From a virus: DNA of 43,012 bases. Under the pieces are notes generated by a model. It did no database searches. It saw only the letters and a program-made list of their open reading frames with translations, and was not told the origin of the DNA. The stretch is from positions 1-43,012 of IMG/VR virus record IMGVR_UViG_3300046010_012164; one strand, 5' to 3'. This document shows positions 10,201 through 17,943 of this stretch, in pieces; position 1 is the stretch's first letter, and the number at the start of each line of letters is the position of its first letter. The translations under genes were made by a program, and so were the position numbers.

Positions 10201-12526
10201 AGAAGTCCTCATCAAGCGGGCGGTGGAGCTGATCCCGGATGCCATTGCCCAGGGGCGGCGGATTGACGAAATTCGCAAGGGCTTCGAGGCGATGCGGAAG
10301 AAGCCTTACTTCCCCCTCATGCGGTTTGGTAAGTACGGCGTGGCAGTCGAAGAAAGGGGGACTGGGAAGCGGGTGGACTTCGAGCTCTTCGAGACGAAGC
10401 AGGATCAGAAGAACGCGCTTGAGGCGGCGAGGAAGAAGTACCCCGAGGGCTCGTTCTCGGTGATGAAGTACGTCCCCTCGACTCGGGAGTTCGGCGTGCA
10501 GGGGATGCCGCTGGAGATGATCTCGGAGGTGGAGGGCCTGCTCCGTGACTCGGGCGTCGAGGTCACGGATGAGCTGAAGAATAAGATGAAGAATTTGGCC
10601 TACAACTACCTCCCCGCCCGGTCGTTCCTGAAGCAGTTCAAGAACCGCTCGGGACTCGCTGGGTACAGCGAGGACGTGGCTCGGAGCATCGCGGCGTATA
10701 CGCAGAACGCTGCCGGCTACATCGGCCGGGCGGAGTTTGGCGACGCGCTCAAGGGCAACATCGACCTCATGCGCCAGCGGGCACGGAGGATCCAGCGGCT
10801 TCTGCCGGCTGAGATCAAGGACAACAACCGCCGGGGGGAGATGGCTGAGGCGCTGGAGAAGCACTTCAAGTACATCATGGAACCGGGGAATGAGTGGGCG
10901 GCTCTCCGCTCGCTGGGCTTCCTCTGGTACCTGGGCTACAACGTCAAGTCCGCTGTGGTGAACCTGACCCAGGTGCCGTTCGTGACCTTCCCTTATCTCT
11001 CCTACCGCTACGGGACGAGGAAGACGGCGGCAGCCCTGACCCAGGGTGCCCTCACGGCGAAGAACTACTTCCTCAACCAGGGAAAGATCAGTCCGGAAGA
11101 CAAGGCCCTCATCGCCCGCGGGATGGAGGAAGGCTGGCTCGACGAATCCCTCGCCACGGAACTCGCCCTGCAAGGGACGGAGGGGGTGATCTACGAATCT
11201 CTCCCCCTGAACTTTCAAGACAAGTCTGGGATGAAGGGGCTGAGGAAGATGGCGAAGCATGCGTACTACAAGCTCTCCCATTGGGGCGCCCTGCCGTTTC
11301 ACCTGGTTGAAAAGCTGAACCGGGTCCAGACGGCGGTGGCGGCTTACAAACTCGCGCGTGAAGCCGGGGCCGATTCGGAGCTGTCTTCCCGCCGGGCGAG
11401 GCAGGCGGTGGATTCGACGCAGTACGAGTACGCCCGCTGGAATCGCCCGGACTTCATGCGCGGGAAGGCTGGGTCGATCTTCCTCTTCAAGAACTACCTC
11501 CAGAACACCCTGTTCTTCCTCGCGAATGATCCGGCGGGGATGAGGGCGCTCGGGATGATGGCCCTGGTCGGCGGGCTCCAGGGACTCCCCGGGGCGGAGG
11601 ATTTGCTCGATGCCCTGTCCTCGCTGATTACCAAGGGCAAGGAAGCGGCTGGGGCAAAGGCTCCTTACACGGATCTCCGGAAGGAACTCCGGGAAGAGAC
11701 GGGGGAGATGCTCGAGGCTCTCGGCGCCTATCCGGATCTCTTCATGAAGGGTCTCGCCGCGCACTCCTTCGGCCTCTCGGCCCTCAACGCCGCTGGGATT
11801 CCCTTCCCGGATCTTGACCTCTCGGCCTCGCTGTCGATGGGGTCGATCTTTCCCGGAGACCGGACGGGGCAGGCGCTCAAGGAAGGCAACGCTGCGGAGG
11901 GCATCGGTCGGGCGGTGGAGGAAGGCGGCGGTGCGCTCGGTGCGCTGGGGATGAACCTGGTCGAGGCGGCGGTGAGTAAGGACCCTGACCAGTGGCGCCG
12001 GTGGGAGGGTGTGCTTCCGGCGGCGATGGCGAATGCCTCGAAGTCACTCCGCCTGATGGCGAATGACGGATCGCTAGAAACTCGGGGAGGTGAGCGAGTG
12101 ACCTCGTTTGACCTCGACGACCCCCGTTCCCTGGCTGAGGTCTACGCCCAGGGCTTTGGCTTTACCCCGCGGCGGTCGAGTCTCGGCTGGGAAGCCTACC
12201 TCGCTTCCCGCCACGAGGCTGCGTATTACCAGATCCGCAAGACGGCGATCAATACCGCCTTCGCCCGGGCGGTGGAGATGAAGGACCGCGAAGCCCAGGC
12301 GGAAGCCCGGAAGCTCGTAGTCGAGTTCAACCGTTCCCTGCCGAAGTACATGAAGCCGCTGAGCATTACCTCGGAGAGCCTCAACACTGCAGTCAAGCGG
12401 TATCTCACCGACCGGGCGATGGGGAATCAGGGGTACGCCGTGAGGAAGCAGTTCATCCTCTTGAAGCGCGAGATGGAAGAGGCCTTCTCCGCGAACCAGG
12501 AGGGGGGCACTCAGGGCAGCGAATGA
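7259..12526 (+). CDS. Giant internal virion protein with zincin-type metalloprotease motif
   Basis: 1755 aa, the largest gene, last in the late operon, GTG start. The position and length match the large ejection proteins of podoviruses (T7 gp16 analogue). Residues 673-677 are HEIGH within IMHEIGHAVTYARW, the HExxH zinc-protease signature; a candidate third ligand is Glu769 in SPTEFFARMFAR. A Gly/Ala-rich hydrophobic segment (about 180-220) may insert in a membrane, and long charged helices follow at about 880-1100. The expected role is to be packaged, ejected first, and to open or cross the cell envelope. The protease could process virion partners or cut an envelope target. No lysozyme or transglycosylase motif was recognised. 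The 3' end overlaps the opposing early operon. Confidence 0.65.
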   Translation: MSIFSNSTESQQQEPPPPPPMLARPEETLRRSIFSAPPVSSIRESLYEADRIEVMAAQPELDNPSLSRFAPSSGMAQKWEDADWWDTLKMAPYAIASNFTAGLGEAAAAQFEAGAQVSDAARDFFAREGTPEQAELDREFASRQQQYGQRSELAKRILASTGQKPEDVIPGFWVNDLPRNIAYMLGGAGAGLGGGLAGSAAGSLPGGIAGGTLALSYYWGALGAQQGYQEAVASGASPEDAAAAAGLYATIAQSNLIPIGNVFNRVDQASGGAFKKAFAGRMMNLLGQEAIDRSGQVAAKYVGREAVRTALEESVQETFEQTLQNLTASDWVGFDPERELFDNVKEAAASGGGIGFLLGMLTAGTGLKLRRREVEEKLRGEIADQEEVLGSKELKRLKELDLERRNWIAYRDTLPDMQNIKREVLEMASPEVRAEVEKLFGRWDADLGSNTPFAGGDPTAKTYETQGEDPISLASSPGQGELILPGLAINPGEGVGTGALLRRALTKENLQNGLWEAPTGMLPSTRERMSAGEQVLVVANPNKINERMKEKDSLLDEEEKGQVLNNIRKGYILPLVDIVEKMQKNWVTRDGKSIPVLLNFTYNSTSTTGGSIQLRPLNALGGSGRVIAGSQYDAQLKSPMLEIEVNLGQALESEIFGYQQSDRTASSLVTIMHEIGHAVTYARWGDINRQALKDLSEGKTGTPEQKAVAAFEFAYMQHLVDAVKMKLEGKTKNEYSAKYGDLWKPEVVNPVINEMTGDRGPKYLFSPTEFFARMFARTVLNERKVPPELNWFMDESRRVLQAGYNSLPQNVKEVDSFKRWVRSVLVDDAFAAQEEEFYSKWGMDSGDFLNLVSGDPTNETTFGYAAELDRFSDFSKTFLNLSQWVQRNPHIAELQEYYKNVQNWDASRKKLEAKGLVVNKALVELGKEGAAKVGRALLEETVAGEIMPLDQMQAKYGLTQEQMDVVVQIKEHFSSILNKMEEVLIKRAVELIPDAIAQGRRIDEIRKGFEAMRKKPYFPLMRFGKYGVAVEERGTGKRVDFELFETKQDQKNALEAARKKYPEGSFSVMKYVPSTREFGVQGMPLEMISEVEGLLRDSGVEVTDELKNKMKNLAYNYLPARSFLKQFKNRSGLAGYSEDVARSIAAYTQNAAGYIGRAEFGDALKGNIDLMRQRARRIQRLLPAEIKDNNRRGEMAEALEKHFKYIMEPGNEWAALRSLGFLWYLGYNVKSAVVNLTQVPFVTFPYLSYRYGTRKTAAALTQGALTAKNYFLNQGKISPEDKALIARGMEEGWLDESLATELALQGTEGVIYESLPLNFQDKSGMKGLRKMAKHAYYKLSHWGALPFHLVEKLNRVQTAVAAYKLAREAGADSELSSRRARQAVDSTQYEYARWNRPDFMRGKAGSIFLFKNYLQNTLFFLANDPAGMRALGMMALVGGLQGLPGAEDLLDALSSLITKGKEAAGAKAPYTDLRKELREETGEMLEALGAYPDLFMKGLAAHSFGLSALNAAGIPFPDLDLSASLSMGSIFPGDRTGQALKEGNAAEGIGRAVEEGGGALGALGMNLVEAAVSKDPDQWRRWEGVLPAAMANASKSLRLMANDGSLETRGGERVTSFDLDDPRSLAEVYAQGFGFTPRRSSLGWEAYLASRHEAAYYQIRKTAINTAFARAVEMKDREAQAEARKLVVEFNRSLPKYMKPLSITSESLNTAVKRYLTDRAMGNQGYAVRKQFILLKREMEEAFSANQEGGTQGSE

Positions 12527-12692
12527 GTTCCCAATCGTCTTTCGCCTTCCGCCAGCGCTGTACCGTGTCGTCCGAGCAGCCGAGGATCTCCGCGAGCTTG
12601 AGGCTCGAGTGGACCTCGTTCGAGCGGAGGAGTTCGTGGGGGCAGCAATAGTCTGCCATGATCGAGAGACGGTAGAAGAGGCTCTTCTTCAT
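12453..12692 (-). CDS. Small HTH protein, last gene of the early operon
   Basis: 79 aa. Residues about 30-52 (SLKLAEILGCSDDTVQRWRKA) form a helix-turn-helix of the MerR/excisionase or sigma-region-4 type, so it probably binds DNA. The ATG overlaps the preceding stop by one base (TGATG), which supports translation. The last 24 codons overlap antisense with the end of the giant late gene at 12453-12526 and are Arg/Pro-rich, so the true C-terminus may matter little. It could regulate early/late switching; no target is evident. Confidence 0.6.
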   Translation of the reverse strand: MKKSLFYRLSIMADYCCPHELLRSNEVHSSLKLAEILGCSDDTVQRWRKAKDDWELIRCPECPPPGSRRRPLPSRASRG

Positions 12693-13891
12693 CAGCGGGA
12701 CCTCAGAAAAATAACAGGATCGCCAAGCCCGGGTTCTACCCCGAGCAGCCCTCCGCGGGCACCGGAGTAGAGGACTTCGTCGAACTCGTCTCCGGACATT
12801 TTAAAGGCGACTTTGGAAAAGAGGACGGCCTTGGGCAGTCGGCCGAAGGGGGCAAGGGCTTGCACGACGTAGTTGAGTCGCTTGCCCGCGCCCTCGAGGC
12901 CGATTGACTCAAACACCCGCTTCATCGACGGCTCGATCTCGGTCACTATCTGAATCGCCTCGGTAAGGGTCTCCGCGGTGATGACCAGCTCGTTCGACTT
13001 CGCCACGGTGAGGATCATGGCGAGCTTGTGGATGTGGGTCTGCTTGCGGGCGAGGTAGCCGGCGAAGCGACCGAGTTCACTCTGGTCGTCGGTGTAGTGC
13101 TTCTCGTACCAGGCCTCGCCAAGACGAATGGCCTCGGGTGTCATCCTGATCGGGCCATTGAGAGAGGCGATGGTGATGAGGTCGTAGATGAGATCCTCGC
13201 GAAGCTTGGCGAATCCGGGCGGGAGATGCTGGGAAGGGTAGGCGATGAGCTTGCGCTTCTTCTCCCCGAAGAGGAAGATACAGCGGGAGGTGAAGCCGCC
13301 GCCGACGAGTTCCTCGGGGAAGTTCTGGGCGATCCAGGAGGGGGTCGTGCAGGAAGCGATGTTGATGAAGGGGTTGATGATGGTGTCCTTACCGGACGTC
13401 TTTGTCCACTTCTCCCACGCTCCGACTTTTCCGTCCCAGAGGGACACGAGGGCGTCGATCATCTCCCGGTTGTTCGGGGCGACGAGGGTGCCAAGCTCAC
13501 CCGCGGCGATGGAGAGGCAGCTCATGGGGAAGAAGACATTCTCCCCGTTGAGTACCATCGGGACCTCTTCCTTCGAGTTAGCGAGGGCCTCGACAAGGAC
13601 CTGCCAAGTCAATGCCTCCGGGCCGAAGGAGACCCCGGGGACCTCACGCAGCAGGGCGGCTCCGATCGAGAGGGTGGTAGACTTCGAGATCACCCCCGGC
13701 GGGGAGACGAGGAAGATGTAGAAGTTAGGGATCCACTGAAAGTGCCCCATGTCGAGGAACACCTTGCGCTTGAGCGCCCCAGCAATCGTCCACACCCCGA
13801 CCCAGAAGTTGAACTCTTCCGGGGCTTCGGTGAAGTCGGTATACTGGCGGTAGGAGCTGAGCCAATTTGGTAGACGGCGAGGGGATGGCAT
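12692..13891 (-). CDS. P-loop primase/helicase-like protein (DUF3987-like)
   Basis: 399 aa from the ATG at 13891; a TTG nine codons upstream is in frame but less likely. Residues about 60-85 (FLVSPPGVISKSTTLSIGAA) are a modified Walker A, with Ser before the Lys instead of Gly, followed by strand-helix units like those of RecA-fold replicative helicases. An acidic strand near CLSIAAGELG and a later GFTSRCIFLF (sensor/arginine-finger-like) fit DUF3987/virulence-E type phage helicases. It sits directly after the DNA polymerase and is the only replicative helicase candidate, so it probably unwinds the fork. There is no zinc or TOPRIM primase motif. Confidence 0.6.
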   Translation of the reverse strand: MPSPRRLPNWLSSYRQYTDFTEAPEEFNFWVGVWTIAGALKRKVFLDMGHFQWIPNFYIFLVSPPGVISKSTTLSIGAALLREVPGVSFGPEALTWQVLVEALANSKEEVPMVLNGENVFFPMSCLSIAAGELGTLVAPNNREMIDALVSLWDGKVGAWEKWTKTSGKDTIINPFINIASCTTPSWIAQNFPEELVGGGFTSRCIFLFGEKKRKLIAYPSQHLPPGFAKLREDLIYDLITIASLNGPIRMTPEAIRLGEAWYEKHYTDDQSELGRFAGYLARKQTHIHKLAMILTVAKSNELVITAETLTEAIQIVTEIEPSMKRVFESIGLEGAGKRLNYVVQALAPFGRLPKAVLFSKVAFKMSGDEFDEVLYSGARGGLLGVEPGLGDPVIFLRSR

Positions 13892-13928
13892 TACTTGGTT
13901 CCGATTGTACCCATACAAACACTACAAT

Positions 13929-16289
13929 CTACTTGCAGTGCCCCCAGCTCTTGTCAGACATATTCCCACCGACGTCGATGATCAGCTCGCGGGAATAGGG
14001 GATCTTGACAAGGAGCTTCGTGCGGACTTCCTCATACAGGTCGAGATGTTTGCGCCACTGGAAGACTGATGAATCGTGAACCTGGAGGAGGAAGTGAACG
14101 GGGAGATCGGAGGAGAGTACCTGTCGGATGCCGAGATTGGTGACGATTGCGATGGTGGACTGAGGGCGCCAAGCGAGGGCTTCTTTGAGAAGGTGTTCGT
14201 CGATGCGGTCGAAGTAGAAGCGCCGATAGCCGAAGATGTTCTCGACATAGCGGCGGGTCATGAGTTCCATCTTGGTCCGCTCGTGCCAAGACGCAATCCC
14301 GGGGTAGCGGGAGAGCCAGTCGTCGATGATCCGCTGGCAGAGGTCCTGCGGGAGGCCGAGGTTTTTCGAGAGGCCAAAGGCCGAGCCGCCGTAGTTAGTC
14401 CCGTGGACAGCGGCCTTGGCTAGCGGCCGGGGGATGCCCCAGCGCTTGGCGTTGTCGTCGTGGAGGGGGAACCCGTCGCGGAGCTTGTCGAGAAGTTCCC
14501 ACTCGTTCGACTCGGCAAGGACGACCTGAGCGTCGGCGGACTTGAGGTCGTAGTCGCAGAGGACGAAGCCTGGATCTGGGGTGAGCAGGCGGCGAAGGTT
14601 GGGGATGAAGAACTCAGTCGGGCCGCGCTTGGCTGGGTCTTGCTCGCCCTCGCCTTGGGTGACGTTCTGCAGATTCGTGCCGAAACCGAAGGCGTCCTCG
14701 GATGAGGCGAAGCGGAAGGTCTCCGTCCCAGCGATATTGTAGCTGCACCGAATTCGCTTATCGAAGTCGAGCGGCTGGGCGACGAAGGAAAGGGCATTGC
14801 GAAGCCGGCGGATCTCGTTGATCGAGTTAACAATCGGACGGAGGAGCGGCTCCCGGTTCGCGATCAGCTCGAGCGCGTCGGCATTCGTCGTGACGGAGCC
14901 TGGGTTCTTGGCCTTGTAGTTGAAAATCTTCTTCTGCCCCAGCTCGTCGTAGAAGAAAGCGGAGAGCTGCTTGGGGGAATTGGGGTTGAGCGGTCGGCCT
15001 ACTACGTCGTTGAGCCAGGCTTCGCGAAGAGCGACTTGGTCCTGGAGTGTGAGCATAAGGGACCGCTTGTACTCCGTGTCCACCCGGACGCCCTGAACCA
15101 TCGCATTGAGGATGATTGGGAAGAGAGACATTTGGATCTCGACCGGAGCGCCGTAAGAGGTCGAGCGGAGGTTGAGGGAAGACTCAGCCTCTGCGAGTTC
15201 TCGGGAGATAAGGATGGTGTTGATCGCGTCCTTGCAGTTGTACTCCCACAGCTGCTCCTCCGGCATCGTCCGGGGGTCCCACTCCTTCGACTCGTCTTTC
15301 CAGTACTCGTACCAGTCGAGGTAGAGAGAGGCGAGATAGTCGAGCCCCTTGGGCGTGCCCGGGAAGAGAGTGTGGTGGATGAGCATGGTGTCTCGCCACA
15401 GCCGGGGGGCGTAGCCGTACTGGCGGACAAAATACTGGGCGTCGTAGGAAAAGTTCTGCCCGATGACTCGAGCATTCGGGTGGGTAAGGATCTCGCGGAG
15501 CTTGAGGGTTATATCGAGTTCCTCATCCTCGTTCCAGTAGCACTGGTTCTCTGCCTTGACTTCCATCAGCGGGATGCAGATGCACTCGGTCGCAGAAGTA
15601 GCCAGGCCGATACAGGCGATCTGCTGGTTCCGGGTCTCGATATCGACGGAGATCTCGACCGGGCCGGAGGAGAGGCGGCAGGCGACTTCGTAGAGGAAAA
15701 AGTCGACCTGCGTGTAGCTCGGCCGGACGATGTAGGAAGTCTTCGGCTTCTTGATCTCCCCGGCCAGCAGGCGACGCGCCCGGCGGAGGTCATGGACGGT
15801 GATGTACCGCCAGGACCAATTGCGGAGAATCCCGGCTGGGTGATAGACGGGAATGACCGGGATGGAGTTGTAGAAGAGAATACTCCCCCGCCACTTCGAG
15901 ATTCCCTCCTTGCCGGTCAGGGCCCAGAGTGGTGTCCCGCCAAGGGCGATGATGAGCTGGGGCTTGACCTTCTCGATCTCCTCCTCGAGTTCCTTTACCC
16001 CCTCCGCGATCTCCGGGTGCATGAAGCGGCCGGCGCGGAGAGGCAGCCCGTCGGTCTTCTTGCCGAAGAAGAGGTCTATATCATTCCCCGGCGGGCGGTA
16101 CTTGGCTACGTTGGTGATGTAGCACTGCTCCCGCTGAATCCCCGCCTCGGCGAGCATCTTCGTCAGCTCGATCCCCGAGGTGCCTTGGAAGGGAATCCCT
16201 TTCTCTTCTTCCGTCTTCCCCGGCGCTTCGCCGACGAGTATGATTCGAGCGTTAAGCGGCCCGCTTGAGCCTACCTTGATCCGAGACAT
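13929..16289 (-). CDS. Uracil-DNA glycosylase / family A DNA polymerase fusion
   Basis: 786 aa from the ATG at 16289 (TAATG overlap with the gene before). Residues 1-190 are a UDG-superfamily domain of family 4/5 type: GEAPG at 20-24, ITNVAKYRPPGN around 58-69, HPAGILR at 150-156. Residues about 205-360 are a 3'-5' exonuclease: DIE at 216-218, N279-x3-D283, Y350-x3-D354. Residues about 390-786 are a family A polymerase: motif A with D579, motif B with R621, K625 and Y633, motif C with H738-D739. It should replicate the phage genome with proofreading. Odd point: the usual Cys of family 4 is Tyr64 here and no N-terminal CxxC is present, so the glycosylase domain should lack the 4Fe-4S cluster. 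UDG domains on phage polymerases are known (SPO1-type), but with diverse partners. Confidence 0.9.
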   Translation of the reverse strand: MSRIKVGSSGPLNARIILVGEAPGKTEEEKGIPFQGTSGIELTKMLAEAGIQREQCYITNVAKYRPPGNDIDLFFGKKTDGLPLRAGRFMHPEIAEGVKELEEEIEKVKPQLIIALGGTPLWALTGKEGISKWRGSILFYNSIPVIPVYHPAGILRNWSWRYITVHDLRRARRLLAGEIKKPKTSYIVRPSYTQVDFFLYEVACRLSSGPVEISVDIETRNQQIACIGLATSATECICIPLMEVKAENQCYWNEDEELDITLKLREILTHPNARVIGQNFSYDAQYFVRQYGYAPRLWRDTMLIHHTLFPGTPKGLDYLASLYLDWYEYWKDESKEWDPRTMPEEQLWEYNCKDAINTILISRELAEAESSLNLRSTSYGAPVEIQMSLFPIILNAMVQGVRVDTEYKRSLMLTLQDQVALREAWLNDVVGRPLNPNSPKQLSAFFYDELGQKKIFNYKAKNPGSVTTNADALELIANREPLLRPIVNSINEIRRLRNALSFVAQPLDFDKRIRCSYNIAGTETFRFASSEDAFGFGTNLQNVTQGEGEQDPAKRGPTEFFIPNLRRLLTPDPGFVLCDYDLKSADAQVVLAESNEWELLDKLRDGFPLHDDNAKRWGIPRPLAKAAVHGTNYGGSAFGLSKNLGLPQDLCQRIIDDWLSRYPGIASWHERTKMELMTRRYVENIFGYRRFYFDRIDEHLLKEALAWRPQSTIAIVTNLGIRQVLSSDLPVHFLLQVHDSSVFQWRKHLDLYEEVRTKLLVKIPYSRELIIDVGGNMSDKSWGHCK

Positions 16290-16681
16290 TACCGGCTCCG
16301 GAGATAGAGGGTGGTGAAGATGATGGCGAAGGCGAGGAGGGACCAGACGGTGGGGACGATCTTCCGGATGGTCTCGTTCGATTCCCTCGTCCCCCACATC
16401 TCATCCATCGCATCCTCCCCGTGGTTCGGGTCGAAGACCTCGATGATGTCGAGGAGCTTGTCCGCCACGAGCCCACTCCGGTGCCGCTGGGAGAAGTTCG
16501 AAATCGGCTCCACCCCGCCCGCGAGAACGAGGACGCAAAAGCCGATGTTCCAGGTGTAGACTTTGAAGAAGAAGCTGATCGGCCCCCAGCCCTTTTTGTA
16601 CCGCACCTTCCCCAGCCGGCCGAAGCCCTTCAGCCAAACCTTGATGTTGTGGAAGTAGTTAGCCCAGCCACTCTCGTCCAT
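16289..16681 (-). CDS. Two-TM membrane protein upstream of the polymerase
   Basis: 130 aa. Two hydrophobic segments are seen: about 34-56 (ISFFFKVYTWNIGFCVLVLAG) and 108-127 (VPTVWSLLAFAIIFTTLYL). The loop between is charged. The start has a good Shine-Dalgarno (AAGGGAG, 6 bases before ATG). A 117-bp gap separates it from the dNMP kinase, so it may begin a transcript with the polymerase, to which it is coupled by TAATG. It might anchor replication to the membrane or have a superinfection role. The family is not recognised. Confidence 0.6.
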   Translation of the reverse strand: MDESGWANYFHNIKVWLKGFGRLGKVRYKKGWGPISFFFKVYTWNIGFCVLVLAGGVEPISNFSQRHRSGLVADKLLDIIEVFDPNHGEDAMDEMWGTRESNETIRKIVPTVWSLLAFAIIFTTLYLRSR

Positions 16682-16798
16682 TGAATTCTCCCTTGATGGA
16701 CACTAGTTCTTTCCTTAGCACGAGAAACCTCGCCCGCCCGACCGCCCGCTAAGGTGTTAAAAGGAACGACAGGATCACGATAGACGTTAACCGTGTCA

Positions 16799-17377
16799 TC
16801 AGAAGGCATCACCCCCCTTCGAGTCATCCGGCGAATCGTACCATTTACGGAGGTAGTAGTCAACCTGCTCGTAGAGGATCTGAAACGAGGTCTCGTTGTA
16901 GACAGTCCCGTCTGCAACGATCGCCTGCTCCTCCGACTCGTGCGGGTTGACTTTGCTGTTCGCCCTGCCGAGGATCTTGATCACCTTTCCGCCCTTGGAG
17001 AAGATCAAGTCGTTCTCGTTGTTGAAGCGAACGTCAGGAACGACGATGGACCTGCCCGCGGCTAGGAGCCTGTTGGCCTTGATCAGCCAGAGGTCGGTCC
17101 AGAAGTCAGCGTAGACCGCGTTCCTTCCCCACTCGGTCCCGAGGGTCTGGGCAAGGCGGCGGGGGGTGATGCTGTAGTCCAGGCCCTCGATCTGAGCTTC
17201 CTTCCTCTCCGGGGAGAAAAGCTCGAAGTCCTCGAGCATCGCACACAGGGCCCGCTTGATCGGCTCGGCGAAGGAGAGCTTGACAAAGCCGTAGTGGTTG
17301 CAGAGGTAGTCCGCGGCTGTATCCTTCCCTGCCCCGGCCTTCCCGGTGAAGCCGATGATGATGCCTGTCTGGATCAT
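16799..17377 (-). CDS. Deoxynucleoside monophosphate kinase
   Basis: 192 aa. The N-terminus IIIGFTGKAGAGKDTAADYL holds a P-loop (GKAGAGKD, residues 12-19) of the T4 gp1-like dNMP kinase family, with the following KLSFAEPIKRALC and later RLAQTLGTEWGR and DVRFNNENDLI typical of that family. It phosphorylates dNMPs to dNDPs with ATP to supply replication. Its ATG overlaps the preceding TGA (ATGA). No thymidylate synthase, dUTPase or ribonucleotide reductase is present, so the phage relies on the host for the other steps. Confidence 0.85.
   Translation of the reverse strand: MIQTGIIIGFTGKAGAGKDTAADYLCNHYGFVKLSFAEPIKRALCAMLEDFELFSPERKEAQIEGLDYSITPRRLAQTLGTEWGRNAVYADFWTDLWLIKANRLLAAGRSIVVPDVRFNNENDLIFSKGGKVIKILGRANSKVNPHESEEQAIVADGTVYNETSFQILYEQVDYYLRKWYDSPDDSKGGDAF
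16835..16863 (-). promoter_or_regulatory. Candidate sigma70 promoter within the dNMP kinase 3' end
   Basis: On the - strand, TTGACT (16863-16858) is followed after 17 bp by TACGAT (16840-16835). Transcription would start near 16828, about 150 bp before the two-TM protein and polymerase genes, which otherwise follow a 117-bp gap. The sequence also encodes the kinase C-terminus, so chance cannot be excluded, and the GGGGG flank of the other early promoters is absent. Confidence 0.35.
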
Positions 17378-17550
17378 GGGTTGTTCCTTGCAGTCGACAC
17401 GATTCCCTCGATCTCCCTTATCCTCTCCATCAGCCGGTTGACCTGATCGCGCGCCTCGTTCCGCTGGGCGCGGAGAATGTCGTTATCTCGCTGGAGGTCT
17501 TCGATGAGCTTGATCGAGTCCTGGAGGACTTTCTTTGCATCCTCCGTCAC
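17374..17550 (-). CDS. 58-aa coiled-coil protein
   Basis: GTG start at 17550, overlapping the TGA of the small gene before it (GTGA), and its own stop overlaps the kinase ATG (ATGA). The protein is almost entirely a charged heptad-like helix (DSIKLIEDLQRDNDILRAQR). A longer upstream frame is Arg/Pro-rich shadow and was not used. Likely a small oligomerising accessory protein; function unknown. Confidence 0.65.
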   Translation of the reverse strand: MTEDAKKVLQDSIKLIEDLQRDNDILRAQRNEARDQVNRLMERIREIEGIVSTARNNP

Positions 17551-17672
17551 AGGCGCAGGCCTTCCAGGAGAATCCCCGCAGTCCGCCGGCAGTTCTCGAC
17601 GCGGAAGATAGAGGGGACGGCGATGTTGCTCAGCTCGATGGTCTGGTTGGCCGGGTACTTGGTGTTGATCAC
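17547..17672 (-). CDS. 41-aa small protein
   Basis: GTG start with AGGAG seven bases upstream. It begins MINTKYPANQTIELSN and ends LLEGLRL; the stop overlaps the GTG of the next gene. Tight coupling on the downstream side and a strong ribosome site are the evidence for translation. No family recognised. Confidence 0.6.
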   Translation of the reverse strand: MINTKYPANQTIELSNIAVPSIFRVENCRRTAGILLEGLRL

Positions 17673-17687
17673 TGGGGTTCTCCTGGG

Positions 17688-17936
17688 TTAGAAGGGAATG
17701 TCGTCGTCGGACTGGTGGTGGGAAGCCGCCGGGCGGGTGGCTGGGCGCTCCTGGGGCTCGTCCCTGTCCCGCTTCTCGAACGCGTAGACGAAGCCGTTCC
17801 AGCCGGGACCGACGGGGACGGAGTCGAGCTTGAGGCAGAAGCCCATCGGGGACTTGGCGGATTCGATCCAGGTTCCCACCCGAATCCACTTCTTCTTCCC
17901 GTTCGACTCGATGCAGACTGAGGCGTCGTAATTCAC
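17688..17936 (-). CDS. Small protein with SSB-like acidic C-terminal tip
   Basis: 82 aa, GTG start. Residues 1-55 look like a small beta-rich domain (KKKWIRVGTWIESA, GFCLKLDSVPVG); residues 56-74 are a hydrophilic linker; the protein ends SDDDIPF. That ending matches the conserved acidic tip with terminal Pro-Phe of bacterial SSB, which recruits replication and repair proteins. The body is shorter than a normal SSB OB fold (about 105 aa), so it may be a minimal SSB or a decoy or adaptor that only mimics the tip. It lies between a membrane protein and the nucleotide/polymerase genes. Confidence 0.6.
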   Translation of the reverse strand: MNYDASVCIESNGKKKWIRVGTWIESAKSPMGFCLKLDSVPVGPGWNGFVYAFEKRDRDEPQERPATRPAASHHQSDDDIPF

Positions 17937-17943
17937 GGTTTGC

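Noticed and set aside
9482-11764. Long open frame (760 codons) on the - strand inside the giant ejection protein gene
   Set aside because: It lies antisense to a convincing gene, is Arg/His/Leu/Pro-rich with no motif, and arises from GC-rich codon bias.
13904-13931. TAGATT-16-TACAAT promoter-like sequence before the helicase-like gene
   Set aside because: The -35 is poor and the predicted start is about six bases from the ATG, leaving no ribosome site; it could only work for a leaderless message.
15036-16268. Long + strand open frame over the polymerase gene
   Set aside because: Antisense to catalytic motifs of the UDG-polymerase; Val/Leu/Arg/Asp-only composition typical of shadows.
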